64,000 nt of DNA from positions 62,001-126,000 of the forward strand of contig CAZABC010000005.1 in the NCBI GenBank assembly GCA_964483405.1. Reading direction: 5' to 3'. Below the pieces are notes generated by a model that was given only the letters and a program-made list of their open reading frames with translations, was not told the DNA's origin and did not search any database. A program made the position numbers and the translations under genes. This DNA is from CAZABC01 sp964483405. Lineage in GTDB: Bacteria; Chloroflexota; Limnocylindria; Limnocylindrales; CSP1-4. Shown here one piece after another: positions 8,679-16,938 of this stretch (the first letter of the stretch is position 1; every line of letters starts with the position of its first letter).

Positions 8679-10361
8679 CTACCCGCGGGCCTGCACCTTC
8701 GCCCAGCTGTCCTTGAGCGTCAGCGTCCGGTCGAAGACCGGCGCTCCGGGTCGCGTGTCGGGGTCCGGCGTGAAGTAGCCGAGGCGCTCGAACTGGACGA
8801 CCTCGCCCGGGACGAGCGCGGCCAGGCTCGGCTCGAGCCGGCAACCCCTGCGGATGATCTCCGAGGCCGGGTCGAGGTCGGCGAACAGGTCGCCCTCGGC
8901 GCCCGGGTCGGGTCGCGAGAAGAGGTGGTCGTAGAGGCGGACCTCGGCCTCGATCGCGTGGCCGGCCGAGACCCAATGGAGCGTCGCCTTCGGCCGTCGT
9001 CCGTCGGGCGCGTCGCCGCCGCGGGTCGAGGGATCGTACGTGCAGCGCAGCTCGACGACCCGGCCGGCGGCATCCTTCACCACGTCGCGGCAGGTGACGA
9101 AGTAGGCCGAGCGGAGCCGGACCTCCCGGCCGGGGGCGAGCCGGAAGAACTTCGGGGCCGGCTCCTCCATGAAGTCGTCGCGCTCGATCCAGAGCTCGCC
9201 CGAGAACGGGACGAGGCGGCTGCCCGCGGCCGGGTCCTCCGGGTTGTTCGGGACCGCCATCTCCTCGACGAGGCCCTCGGGGTAGTCCTCGATCACGACC
9301 TTGAGCGGGTCGAGGACCGCGAGCCGGCGCGGGGCCGTCCGGTTGAGGACCGCCCGCACCGCATGCTCGAGCTGGCCGATCTCGATGACGCTGTCGGTCT
9401 TGGCGACGCCGATCGTCGCCGCGAAGTCGCGGATGCCCTCGGCCGGGAAGCCACGCCGGCGCAGCCCCGCGATCGTCGGCATCCGGGGATCGTCCCAGCC
9501 GCGGACGTGGCCCTCGGCCACGAGCCGGGCGAGGACGCGCTTCGAGAGGACCGTGTGGGTGAGGTTGAGACGGGCGAACTCGTACTGACGCGGCCGCGAC
9601 GGGACCGGCAGGTGCTCGATCAGCCAGTCGTAGAGCGGCCGATGGTCCTCGAACTCGAGCGTGCAGATCGAATGGGTGATGCCCTCGATCGCGTCCGACT
9701 GGCCGTGGGCGAAGTCGTAGGTCGGGTAGACGCACCAGGCATCGCCGGTCCGTGGGTGGACGGCGTGGACGATCCGGTACAGGACCGGGTCGCGGAGGTT
9801 CATGTTCGGCGAGGCCATGTCGATCCGGGCCCGGAGCACCCGGGCGCCGTTGGGGAACTCGCCGCGCCGCATCCGCTCGAACAGGTCGAGGCTCTCGGCG
9901 GCCGGCCGATCGCGCCAGGGGCTGTCGCGACCGGGCTCGGTCAGCGTCCCGCGGTGCTCGCGGATCTCGTCGGCCGAGAGGTCGTCGACATAGGCGTGAC
10001 CGGTCTCGATGAGGTGGACGGCCCAGGCGTACAGCTGCTCGAAGTAGTCCGAGGCATGGTGGAGGTGCTCGCCCCAGTCGAAGCCGAGCCAGCGGACGTC
10101 GGCCTCGATCGCGTCGAGGTACTCCTGCTCCTCCTTGACGGGGTTCGTGTCGTCGAACCGGAGGTGGCAGCGTCCGCCGAACTCCGCGGCGATGCCGAAG
10201 TTGAGGCAGATCGACTTGGCATGGCCGATGTGGAGGTAGCCGTTCGGCTCGGGCGGGAACCGGGTGACGACGGTGCTGTGGCGGCCGGCGCGCAGGTCGG
10301 CCGCGACGATCTCGCGGATGAAGTCGGTCCGCTCGGACGGGGGAGGGGTCTCGCTGGTCAC
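8679..10361 (-). CDS. glnS: Glutaminyl-tRNA synthetase
   Basis: Class I synthetase charging tRNA-Gln. The 560-residue protein has the HIGH motif in YLHIGHAKS near residue 40, RFDDTNP, the GlnRS-specific YPTYDFAHGQSDAIEGITHSICTLEF region (only fragments needed), the KMSKS equivalent LSKR, and a C-terminal beta-barrel anticodon domain. The GTG at 10361 is chosen over the upstream ATG because the conserved region begins soon after and a GGAGG precedes it. A tRNA-Gln(CTG) gene lies 70 bases upstream in the same direction, so enzyme and substrate tRNA may be co-transcribed. Direct GlnRS charging means the cell need not rely only on the GatCAB route. Confidence 0.95.
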   Translation of the reverse strand: MTSETPPPSERTDFIREIVAADLRAGRHSTVVTRFPPEPNGYLHIGHAKSICLNFGIAAEFGGRCHLRFDDTNPVKEEQEYLDAIEADVRWLGFDWGEHLHHASDYFEQLYAWAVHLIETGHAYVDDLSADEIREHRGTLTEPGRDSPWRDRPAAESLDLFERMRRGEFPNGARVLRARIDMASPNMNLRDPVLYRIVHAVHPRTGDAWCVYPTYDFAHGQSDAIEGITHSICTLEFEDHRPLYDWLIEHLPVPSRPRQYEFARLNLTHTVLSKRVLARLVAEGHVRGWDDPRMPTIAGLRRRGFPAEGIRDFAATIGVAKTDSVIEIGQLEHAVRAVLNRTAPRRLAVLDPLKVVIEDYPEGLVEEMAVPNNPEDPAAGSRLVPFSGELWIERDDFMEEPAPKFFRLAPGREVRLRSAYFVTCRDVVKDAAGRVVELRCTYDPSTRGGDAPDGRRPKATLHWVSAGHAIEAEVRLYDHLFSRPDPGAEGDLFADLDPASEIIRRGCRLEPSLAALVPGEVVQFERLGYFTPDPDTRPGAPVFDRTLTLKDSWAKVQARG

Positions 10362-10431
10362 CTGGCTGCGCCTCCGTCGCGCGTGTGGGAGGAGACGCGG
10401 CTCGCGGCGGCGCACCACACTCCGGGGGAGT

Positions 10432-10506
10432 TGGCTGGCGCGCTAGGATTCGAACCTAGAACCCCCTGATCCAGAGTCAGGTGCTCTACCATTGAGCCAC
10501 GCGCCA
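10432..10506 (-). tRNA. tRNA-Gln, anticodon CTG
   Basis: The minus-strand cloverleaf starts TGGCGCG and ends CGCGCCA-G with CCA encoded (10434-10432). The anticodon stem CCTGA/TCAGG encloses the loop CTCTGGA, giving anticodon CTG for glutamine. The TPsiC arm has GGTTCGAATCC. A promoter-like TAGAAT lies at 10525-10520, 13 bases before the tRNA. It sits 70 bases upstream of glnS in the same direction. Confidence 0.95.
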
Positions 10507-10511
10507 GCGAC

Positions 10512-10796
10512 CGGTGGCCATTCTAGCGCACCGGCCCGCGCACCGGCCCCGGCGATCGCCGTCGACGCCCCACCGGCGAGGGCGAGGTGGAGCGGCAGCC
10601 ATGGACCGCGCCGGACATCGGCGGGGAGCGGCGTCGACGCGATCGCGGCGGCGAGGAAGGCCACCGCCACGGCGATCGCCGCGACGACGACCCGCCGGTC
10701 GGCGCTGCGGTCGGCGAATGGCGGCCGAGCGCGCTGGGGCGTCAGCTGGACCGGACCGGTCCCGAGCGGCCCGGTCGGTCCGGGGCCGTGGCCGGT
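10512..10796 (-). pseudogene. Possible truncated membrane-protein fragment beside tRNA-Gln
   Basis: Roughly 95 codons on the minus strand read like real protein: a basic stretch, a hydrophobic helix VVVAAIAVAVAFLAAAIA, then RRGPWLPLHLALAGGAS. They end against the tRNA promoter. I see no start codon with a ribosome site in this frame, and the reading simply runs on into the tRNA. It looks like the 5' part of a membrane-protein gene left after loss of the rest. It could also be a chance frame in GC-rich DNA. Confidence 0.3.
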
Positions 10797-11338
10797 CAGC
10801 GTGGTGTCGGTGGGTCGCCCGGCCTGCCGCCGCCCGGCGCGCCGCCGCCCGATCGGGACGACGACCCGCCCCGGCGGCGGAAGGCGGCGACGAGGACGAT
10901 CCCGCCGGCGGCGATGAGCGCGATCGGCCAGGCGTAGGCCAGCGCCTCGGCCGCGTCGGAGCCCGCCAGGAGGACGAGGCCGACGATGGCGAGGATCACG
11001 CCGGGGATGAGCGGCCAGAAGCGGGTCTCCTGGACCCGGAAGAGCGAGCCGATGATCCAGACGCCGATGAAGCCCCCGGCCAGGCCGAGGATCACCGCCG
11101 CGCCCGCGGCGGTCCCGTCGAGCTCCATGCTCGCGAGGACGCCGACGCCCAGGCCGGTGACGATGCCGCCGCCGATGAGCGGACCGGGGTTGCGGGAGAG
11201 GAAGAAGAGGACGAGCAGGACGACGCCGATCCCGAGCAGGACGAACCGCCCGGCGTCGCCGACGACCTGGCCGACCAGGAGGGCTGTGCCGATGGCGATG
11301 AGGACCGCGCCGCCGACCCAGCGATCGTCGCGCTGCAT
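10796..11338 (-). CDS. Small multi-pass membrane protein, unknown function
   Basis: A 180-residue protein with about six hydrophobic segments between residues 8 and 155, including GAVLIAIGTALLVGQVV and FVLLGIGVVLLVLFFL, and a C-terminal tail rich in Gly, Ser, Pro and Arg. The arrangement resembles the LiaF/DUF5668-type membrane domain, but I cannot assign it firmly. GGAGG lies 7 bases before the ATG, which supports the start. It stands alone between the zinc-ribbon gene and the tRNA-Gln/glnS unit, all on the minus strand. Confidence 0.75.
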   Translation of the reverse strand: MQRDDRWVGGAVLIAIGTALLVGQVVGDAGRFVLLGIGVVLLVLFFLSRNPGPLIGGGIVTGLGVGVLASMELDGTAAGAAVILGLAGGFIGVWIIGSLFRVQETRFWPLIPGVILAIVGLVLLAGSDAAEALAYAWPIALIAAGGIVLVAAFRRRGGSSSRSGGGAPGGGRPGDPPTPR

Positions 11339-11440
11339 GGAGGACCTCCGCGAGGCGAGCGCGGCCGGCCGGGCGCCGGTCCGGCGCGTCTCCGTCCGAG
11401 GATAGCCGCGTCGGCGACCCGGGCAGAAGGGCCGGTCGCC

Positions 11441-12037
11441 TCAGAAACGGTGCCGGTGGTAGCGCTCCATGAGCGTCGAGACGGCCCGGCGGGCCGCCTG
11501 CCACTCGGCCGTATCGCCGGTCGCGGGGACGCCGGCGGTCCCCCAGCGGGCGATCTGGCTCATCGCGGTCACGATCGTGTCGTGCCGCGCCGCCCGGCTC
11601 CGACCCGCTTCGACGACCCCGGTGACGAGGTAGCGGCGGACGAGGTCGAACGGGGCATCCCAGCGGCCGATCCGGATCCGGTCGCCGTGGCGGAGCGTCT
11701 CGAGCCACTCGTCGTCGCCGACCGGGTGGCGGTCGTGCTCGGCGATGTGGGCCTGGAGGTCGAGCCGGCGGCCCGGGTGGGCGCGGGACGGCAGCCGCCC
11801 GTCCTCGTCGGTCGTCCGGTAGCAGACCGGGCAGCTCGCCAGCGCGCCGACGGCCCGCGGCGGCTCGCCGAGCGGCAGCCCGCAGCGGCCACAGCTCGTG
11901 GCGGTCGGCCGGCGCGCCGGGACGCCGCACTGGAGGCAGACCCGGGCGTCCGTCGCTGGCGGGACCGTCCCGGGCGACGCGCGGCGGAGATCGGGGATCA
12001 CCTGGCGACCGTACCCGTCGGTGCGTGGGCGCGCCAT
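11441..12037 (-). CDS. Zinc-ribbon protein of unknown function
   Basis: A 198-residue protein with two zinc-binding segments near the N-terminus. The first is CLQCGVP...CGRCG (about residues 34-52). The second is CPVCYR followed some 30 residues later by HIAEHDRH. The rest is charged with no membrane part. The ATG at 12037 is preferred to an ATG 34 codons earlier, because the earlier stretch overlaps the divergent reductase gene and lacks protein-like sequence. No function can be proposed beyond metal, and perhaps nucleic-acid or protein, binding. Confidence 0.7.
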   Translation of the reverse strand: MARPRTDGYGRQVIPDLRRASPGTVPPATDARVCLQCGVPARRPTATSCGRCGLPLGEPPRAVGALASCPVCYRTTDEDGRLPSRAHPGRRLDLQAHIAEHDRHPVGDDEWLETLRHGDRIRIGRWDAPFDLVRRYLVTGVVEAGRSRAARHDTIVTAMSQIARWGTAGVPATGDTAEWQAARRAVSTLMERYHRHRF

Positions 12038-12128
12038 GCGACTCCCGTACGCCGGACCCCGGACCATCGGGGGACCCGTGCCCGGACCGGCGCGATGGGC
12101 GATGATGGCGGCTCGACAGGAGGTGCCC

Positions 12129-13133
12129 GTGTCCGCCATCCCCGCGACCTTCCGAGCCTACGTCGCCGAGCGCCTCGAGGACCGCCTCGAGCGCGGAGTC
12201 CGGACCCTCGGCCCGGCCGACCTGCCCGAGGGCGAGGTCGAGGTCCGGGTCGGCTGGTCCGGCGTCAACTACAAGGACGGTCTCGCGACCCGCGCCGACG
12301 GCAAGGTCGCCCGGATCAGCCCGCTCGTCCCGGGCATCGATCTCGCCGGGACCGTCGTCGCCAGCGCCGACCCGGCGTTCGGGGTCGGGGCGGCCGTCCT
12401 CGCCAACGGCTACGACCTGGGCGTCGCCCGGCACGGCGGCTACGCCGAGTTCCAGCGGCTGCCGGCCGACTGGGTCGTGCCCCTCCCGGCGGGACTGAGC
12501 GACCGCGAGGCGATGGCGATCGGGACCGCGGGGTTCACCGCGGCGATGGGGGTCGCGGCGCTCGAGGCTCGCGGCCTGACCCCGGCCGACGGCCCGGTCC
12601 TCGTCACCGGCGCCGCGGGCGGTGTCGGGCGGATGGCGCTCGCGATCCTCGCGCCGCGCGGCTACGAGGTCTGGGCGGCGACCGGCAAGCCCGAAGCCGG
12701 AGAGCGGCTCCTCGCCCTCGGGGCGGCCGGGATCCTCGGTCGCGACGAGGTCACGGCGGAGAGTCCGCGACCGCTCGAGTCGGCCCGCTGGGCCGGGGCC
12801 ATCGACGCGGTCGGCGGTCCGACGATGCCCTACATCCTCCGGACGCTCCGGACCGGGGCGGCGGTGGCGGCCTGCGGGAACGCGGGCGGGGCCGCGTTCT
12901 CGACGACGATCCTGCCGTTCATCCTCCGTGGGGCCGCGCTGCTCGGCATGGACTCGGTGACGGTCCCGATCGCCGAGCGGCGCGAGCTGTGGCGGCGGCT
13001 CGGCGACGATCTCCGGCCGCGGGACCTCGGCGAGGACGTCGAGGAGGTCACCCTCGAGACGCTCGAGCCGGCCCTCGACGGGATCGTCGAGGGCCGGGCC
13101 AACGGGCGCTGGGTGGTCCGGGTCGCGAGCTAG
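12129..13133 (+). CDS. YhdH/AcuI-type quinone oxidoreductase (acrylyl-CoA reductase-like)
   Basis: A 334-residue zinc-free medium-chain reductase. Family marks are VNYKDGLATR near residue 45, VPGIDLAGTV, the NADPH-binding VTGAAGGVGRMALAIL, and the end segment AVAACGNAGG...TTILPFILRG typical of YhdH/AcuI. These enzymes reduce acrylyl-CoA to propionyl-CoA with NADPH. The GTG at 12129 follows AGGAGG by five bases. Its stop overlaps the convergent hydrolase stop by 3 bases. E. coli YhdH is 324 residues, so the length fits. Confidence 0.88.
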   Translation: MSAIPATFRAYVAERLEDRLERGVRTLGPADLPEGEVEVRVGWSGVNYKDGLATRADGKVARISPLVPGIDLAGTVVASADPAFGVGAAVLANGYDLGVARHGGYAEFQRLPADWVVPLPAGLSDREAMAIGTAGFTAAMGVAALEARGLTPADGPVLVTGAAGGVGRMALAILAPRGYEVWAATGKPEAGERLLALGAAGILGRDEVTAESPRPLESARWAGAIDAVGGPTMPYILRTLRTGAAVAACGNAGGAAFSTTILPFILRGAALLGMDSVTVPIAERRELWRRLGDDLRPRDLGEDVEEVTLETLEPALDGIVEGRANGRWVVRVAS

Positions 13134-13951
13134 TCGAGCTCGCCGCGGAGCTGGGCGAGGGCCCGCTCGAGCGGCTCGCGCGAGGCCTCGGGGCCGAACG
13201 GTCCGGTCGCGACCGCGGCGTCGAGCTCGAGCTCGCCCCGCCGGACCCGCCGGGCGGTCTCGGCCACGGCGACCAGGGCGGCGAGCTGGTCCTCGACGAA
13301 CGCGCGGTCGCCGACGTCGCCGTGCCCGGGCACCACCGGCCCGCGGACCAGGTCGAGCAGCCGGCTGACCGTCTCCGGCCAATCGAGCGGGTAGCCGTCG
13401 CCGAAGTACGGCGGCGCGCCGTTCTCGAGCAGGTCGCCGGCGAAGAGCACGCCGGCATCGGGGATCGTCACGACGATGTCGTCGTCGGTGTGGCCGCGCC
13501 CGAGGTGGGCGAGCTCGAGCCGCCGGCCGCCGACCTCGAGGGTCGCCGCCTCGTGGAACGTCTGCTCGGGCGGGTCGATCTCGACGGCTCGCAGGTCGTC
13601 GGCGATCCGCGGCAGCTCGGCCGCGAGCGCCTCGACGTCGGCGGTGGTCACGCCGCGCATCCGTTCCGCGCAGCGGACGTGGCCCCAGATCGCCGCGGGC
13701 CGAAGGACGTGGTTGCCCCAGCTGTGGTCGTAGTGGTGGTGGGTGTTGACGACGACGGCGATCGGGAGCGGCGAGAGTGCCCGGATGTCGTCGAGGAGCT
13801 CGTGCGCCTGGACGTGGGTGCTCCGAGTGTCGACCACGGCGAGCCCGTCGTCGCCGGCGACGACCCCGATCCCCTGGTCGAAGAAGCGGTACCGGATGAC
13901 CCAGATGCGATCGGCGATCTCGCGGACGGTGCCATGGGGGAGCGTCGTCAT
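13130..13951 (-). CDS. Metallo-beta-lactamase-fold hydrolase
   Basis: A 273-residue MBL-fold enzyme. The metal site THHHYDH (HxHxDH) lies near residue 68; further ligands are in LGRGHTDDDI and in the aspartate of FAGDLLENG, with a last histidine in VVPGHGDVGD. The overall pattern resembles the glyoxalase II / SoxH-like group acting on thioesters or lactones, but the substrate is not evident. The ATG at 13951 has GGAGACC upstream. It diverges from the lipase-like gene over 41 bases and converges, stop on stop, with the reductase. Confidence 0.88.
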   Translation of the reverse strand: MTTLPHGTVREIADRIWVIRYRFFDQGIGVVAGDDGLAVVDTRSTHVQAHELLDDIRALSPLPIAVVVNTHHHYDHSWGNHVLRPAAIWGHVRCAERMRGVTTADVEALAAELPRIADDLRAVEIDPPEQTFHEAATLEVGGRRLELAHLGRGHTDDDIVVTIPDAGVLFAGDLLENGAPPYFGDGYPLDWPETVSRLLDLVRGPVVPGHGDVGDRAFVEDQLAALVAVAETARRVRRGELELDAAVATGPFGPEASREPLERALAQLRGELD

Positions 13952-13980
13952 CGGGGTCTCCAGCTGGCGCGGGCGGACGG

Positions 13981-13992
13981 TACCCTTCCAGC
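13981..13992 (+). promoter_or_regulatory. Leaderless-type -10 element
   Basis: TACCCT (13981-13986) lies six bases before the ATG of the hydrolase at 13993, and no Shine-Dalgarno sequence fits between. Transcription would start at or next to the ATG. Confidence 0.5.
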
Positions 13993-14811
13993 ATGCCATC
14001 GACGACCGCCACGGTCCCGGCCCGCGACGGGACGCCGCTCCTGACCCGCCACTGGGCCCCGACCGGTGAGCCGTGGGCGGCGATGGTCGTCGTCCACGGC
14101 GTCGGCGAGCACAGCGGCCGCTACGAGCGGACGGCGGACCGGTTCGCCGCGGCCGGCATCGACGTCGGCGGCTTCGACCTGCGCGGCCACGGCGGATCGG
14201 GTGGCCGTCGCGGCGATGTCGAGCGCTGGACGGACCTCCACGACGACGTGGAGGACGCCCTCGGCCGGGTCCGGGCGCTGGCCCGAGGTCGGCCGGTCGT
14301 CCTGCTCGGGCACTCGATGGGCGGCCTCATCTGTCTCGACCACGTCCTCTCCGGGCGACCGCGACCGGACCGGCTCGTCCTGTCCGCGCCCGGCCTCGGC
14401 GACGACCTGCCGGCCTGGCAGCATGCGATCGCGCCGGTCGCCGGCCGGATCCTGCCGGCGCTCGTCGTCCGGAACGCCTGGGACGGCAGCTTCCTGTCGC
14501 GCGACCCCGCCGTCGGCGCGGCGGTCGAGGCGGATCCGCTGAGCCTGACCGGGGTGACGTTCCGCCTGGGAGCCCACGGCTTCGCCGCCCAGCGGCGGGT
14601 GAACGCGTCGCTCGCGCGGCTCGACGTCCCGACGTTCGTCGTCCACGGCGAAGCCGATCCGCTGGTCCCGCCCCGCTTCAGCGAGCCGCTCGCCGCGCTT
14701 CCCGGCGTGACCCGTCGGACATACCCCGGGCTGCGCCACGAGTCCTTCAACGAGCCCGAGGGTCCGGCGGTCGTGGACGACGTCATCGCCTGGTTGCGGG
14801 CACCGGTGTAG
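13993..14811 (+). CDS. Alpha/beta-hydrolase, monoacylglycerol-lipase-like
   Basis: A 272-residue serine hydrolase. The oxyanion region VVVHGVGEHSGRY and the nucleophile elbow GHSMGG (about residue 105) match bacterial monoacylglycerol lipases. The acid is likely the Asp in HGEADPLVP and the catalytic histidine lies in GLRHESFNEP. It is probably cytoplasmic, as no signal is seen. The gene has a leaderless-type promoter. Its stop codon overlaps a TAGACT hexamer (14809-14814) that may be the -10 for the TPP-riboswitch transcript downstream. Confidence 0.9.
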   Translation: MPSTTATVPARDGTPLLTRHWAPTGEPWAAMVVVHGVGEHSGRYERTADRFAAAGIDVGGFDLRGHGGSGGRRGDVERWTDLHDDVEDALGRVRALARGRPVVLLGHSMGGLICLDHVLSGRPRPDRLVLSAPGLGDDLPAWQHAIAPVAGRILPALVVRNAWDGSFLSRDPAVGAAVEADPLSLTGVTFRLGAHGFAAQRRVNASLARLDVPTFVVHGEADPLVPPRFSEPLAALPGVTRRTYPGLRHESFNEPEGPAVVDDVIAWLRAPV

Positions 14812-14832
14812 ACTCGACCGACAACCGAAGAT

Positions 14833-14926
14833 CGCCTCCGGGGAGCGCACCGACGCGCTGAGAGTGTGGCCCGCGCCACAGACCCGCGGAACCTGAACCG
14901 GATCGTACCGGCGTAGGAAGCAGGCA
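14833..14926 (+). promoter_or_regulatory. TPP riboswitch (THI element)
   Basis: The conserved core is present in order: GGGGAGCGC...GCGCTGAGAG, then ACCC, GAACCTGAACCGG, TACCGGCGTAGGAAGC. These are the pyrimidine- and pyrophosphate-sensing helices of the thiamine pyrophosphate aptamer. It precedes the thiamine-precursor transporter by about 70 bases and the ribosome site GGGAGG lies beyond it. No clear terminator is visible after it, so control of translation start is more likely than attenuation. Confidence 0.95.
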
Positions 14927-14996
14927 CGCGACGACTCGACGCCGTCCCGGCACCCCGGGGCGGCATCGCCATCCTCGGGTCCCGGGAGGTCGCCAC

Positions 14997-16028
14997 GTGG
15001 CGTCGTCGCTCCGTCCCGTCCGCCGCCTCATCGCCACGGTCGTGGCTGCGATCGTCGCGGCCGGCTGCGCCGGCGCTCCGTCGACGCCGTCCGAGCGCGG
15101 ATCCGTCCGCTTCGCCCTCGACTGGGTCCCGAACACGAACCACACCGGGCTCTACGTCGCCCTCGCCCGCGGCTGGTTCGACGATGCCGGGGTCGAGGTG
15201 ACGATGCTGCCGTACACCGGCACGACGCCCGAGGCGCTCATGACCGCCGGCCAGGCCGAGTGCGGGATCAGCTTCGGCGATGCCCTGACGTTCGCCGTGG
15301 CCGCCGGGGCGCCCGTCGTGTCGGTCGCCGCGGTCCTCCAGCGGACGGCGAGCGCGATCGCGGTCCTCGCCGACTCGGACATCGAGCGGCCGCGCGACCT
15401 CGACGGGACGACGTACGCGGGCTTCGGCTATCCGAACGAGGAGCCGACGGTCCGCGCCGTCATCCGGGCCGACGGCGGCGCCGGCGAGTTCCGGGTCGTC
15501 ACCCTCGACACCGCCGCGTACGAGGCCCTCTACGCCGGGCGGGCGGACATGACGATCGTGTTCACCGCATGGGAGGGCGTCGAGGCCGAGCGGCGCGGGA
15601 TCGATCTCCGCTACTTCGGCTTCTCCGAGTACGGCTTCCCGGAGATGTACCAGGTCGTCATCGCCTGTGACCGTCGCTGGGTGGACCGCGAGCCCGATCT
15701 CGCGCGCCGGTTCGTCGCGGCGGCCGTCCGCGGCTACGAGCTCGCCGCCGCCGAGCCGGCGGTCGCGGCCGAGCTGCTCGTCGCCGAGAACCCGGGCGTC
15801 TTCGAGGGCGACCCGGGACTGCCGGCGGCGAGCCAGGCGTTCCTGGCCGAGGGCGGCTACCTGCTCGACGAGGACGGCCGCTTCGGGACCCAGACGCTCG
15901 AGCGCTGGACCGGCGTGCCGGCGTTCCTGCACGAGCAGGGCCTGCTCGCGGGGCCCGACGGGGAGCCACTCGCCGAGCCGCCCGACTACGCCGCCCTGTT
16001 CACGAACGAGCTGCTGCCGGATCGATGA
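14997..16028 (+). CDS. thiY: Thiamine-precursor ABC transporter binding lipoprotein (ThiY-like)
   Basis: A 343-residue NMT1/THI5-like binding protein for a thiamine pyrimidine precursor (HMP or formylaminopyrimidine). A short signal with lipobox IVAAGC precedes the mature part, which starts with DWVPNTNHTGLYVA, the hallmark of ThiY. Further on are ECGISFGDAL, YAGFGYPNEEPTV and VFTAWEGVEAE. The GTG at 14997 follows GGGAGG. It lies right after the TPP riboswitch and overlaps the permease by four bases, so both are expressed when thiamine pyrophosphate is scarce. Confidence 0.92.
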   Translation: MASSLRPVRRLIATVVAAIVAAGCAGAPSTPSERGSVRFALDWVPNTNHTGLYVALARGWFDDAGVEVTMLPYTGTTPEALMTAGQAECGISFGDALTFAVAAGAPVVSVAAVLQRTASAIAVLADSDIERPRDLDGTTYAGFGYPNEEPTVRAVIRADGGAGEFRVVTLDTAAYEALYAGRADMTIVFTAWEGVEAERRGIDLRYFGFSEYGFPEMYQVVIACDRRWVDREPDLARRFVAAAVRGYELAAAEPAVAAELLVAENPGVFEGDPGLPAASQAFLAEGGYLLDEDGRFGTQTLERWTGVPAFLHEQGLLAGPDGEPLAEPPDYAALFTNELLPDR

Positions 16029-16855
16029 ACGACGACGATCGGCCGACGGGCGGGGCTGGCGCCGGGCCGGGCGCCGGGTCGGGCGCGCCCACCGCGCTCA
16101 CCGCGATCGCGCCGGCGGCGGTCGTCGTCGCCGGCCTGCTCGTCGCGTGGGAGGCGGCCGTCGCCTTCGGCGGGATCGATCCGATCGTCCTCCCGGCGCC
16201 GTCGCGCATCGTCGGCGCGCTGTGGGACTTCCGATCGACCGCCGCCGGTCACACCCTGACGACGCTGGCCGAGGCGGTCGTCGGCTTCGCGATCGCGGTC
16301 GCCCTCGCGGTCGGCGCCGCGGTCGCGATGGACCGGGTCCGGCTCGTCCGGACCGCGCTCTACCCGCTCCTGGTCGGGTCGCAGACGATCCCGATCGTGG
16401 CGATCGCCCCGCTCCTCGTCATCTGGCTCGGCTTCGGGCTCGCCCCGAAGGTCGTCGTCATCGTCCTCGTGACGTTCTTCCCGATCGTCGTGGCGCTCCT
16501 CGACGCGTTCGCCGCGACGCCGCGCGACGCGACCGATCTGCTCCGGACGATGGGCGCCACCGATCGCCAGGCGTTCCGGCTGCTGCGCTGGCCGGCCGCG
16601 CTGCCGGCGCTCTTCACCGGGCTCCGGATCGCCGTCCCGTACGCGATCGTCGGGGCGATCTTCGGCGAGTACGTCGGGGCGGAGTCGGGGCTCGGGATCT
16701 GGATGCAGGTCAGCCAGAACGCCTTCCGGACCGACCTCGTCTTCGCGGCGATCGGCATCGTCGCCCTGCTGTCGGTCGCCTGCTTCGTCGTCGTCGGCGT
16801 CGCCGAGCGGCTCGTCGTGCCGTGGCACGCCGCGCGGCGCGGGCGACGCGACTGA
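16025..16855 (+). CDS. thiX: ABC transporter permease (ThiX-like)
   Basis: A 276-residue permease of the SsuC/TauC/ThiX class with about six membrane segments. The binding-protein-dependent loop is near residue 170 (DLLRTMGATDRQAFRLLRWP), and VLPAPSRIV near residue 55 is typical. It starts within the thiY stop (ATGA), so translation is coupled. The usual third part, the ATPase ThiZ, is not found downstream: the next gene is convergent. It must borrow an ATPase encoded elsewhere. Confidence 0.9.
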   Translation: MNDDDRPTGGAGAGPGAGSGAPTALTAIAPAAVVVAGLLVAWEAAVAFGGIDPIVLPAPSRIVGALWDFRSTAAGHTLTTLAEAVVGFAIAVALAVGAAVAMDRVRLVRTALYPLLVGSQTIPIVAIAPLLVIWLGFGLAPKVVVIVLVTFFPIVVALLDAFAATPRDATDLLRTMGATDRQAFRLLRWPAALPALFTGLRIAVPYAIVGAIFGEYVGAESGLGIWMQVSQNAFRTDLVFAAIGIVALLSVACFVVVGVAERLVVPWHAARRGRRD

Positions 16856-16938
16856 CCGGATCCGCGGGGCCCGGCCGCTCGGCTCGCCCCCTCGGCGCCC
16901 ACCCGCCCCCGGCGGCGCCCGCCGCCCGACCGGTCCGC

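Noticed and set aside
10443..14012. Open frame of 1189 codons on the minus strand across several genes
   Set aside because: It is Arg/Pro/Gly-rich antisense or off-frame reading of the hydrolase, reductase and zinc-ribbon genes, as is usual in GC-rich DNA. Only its last part near the tRNA reads like protein.
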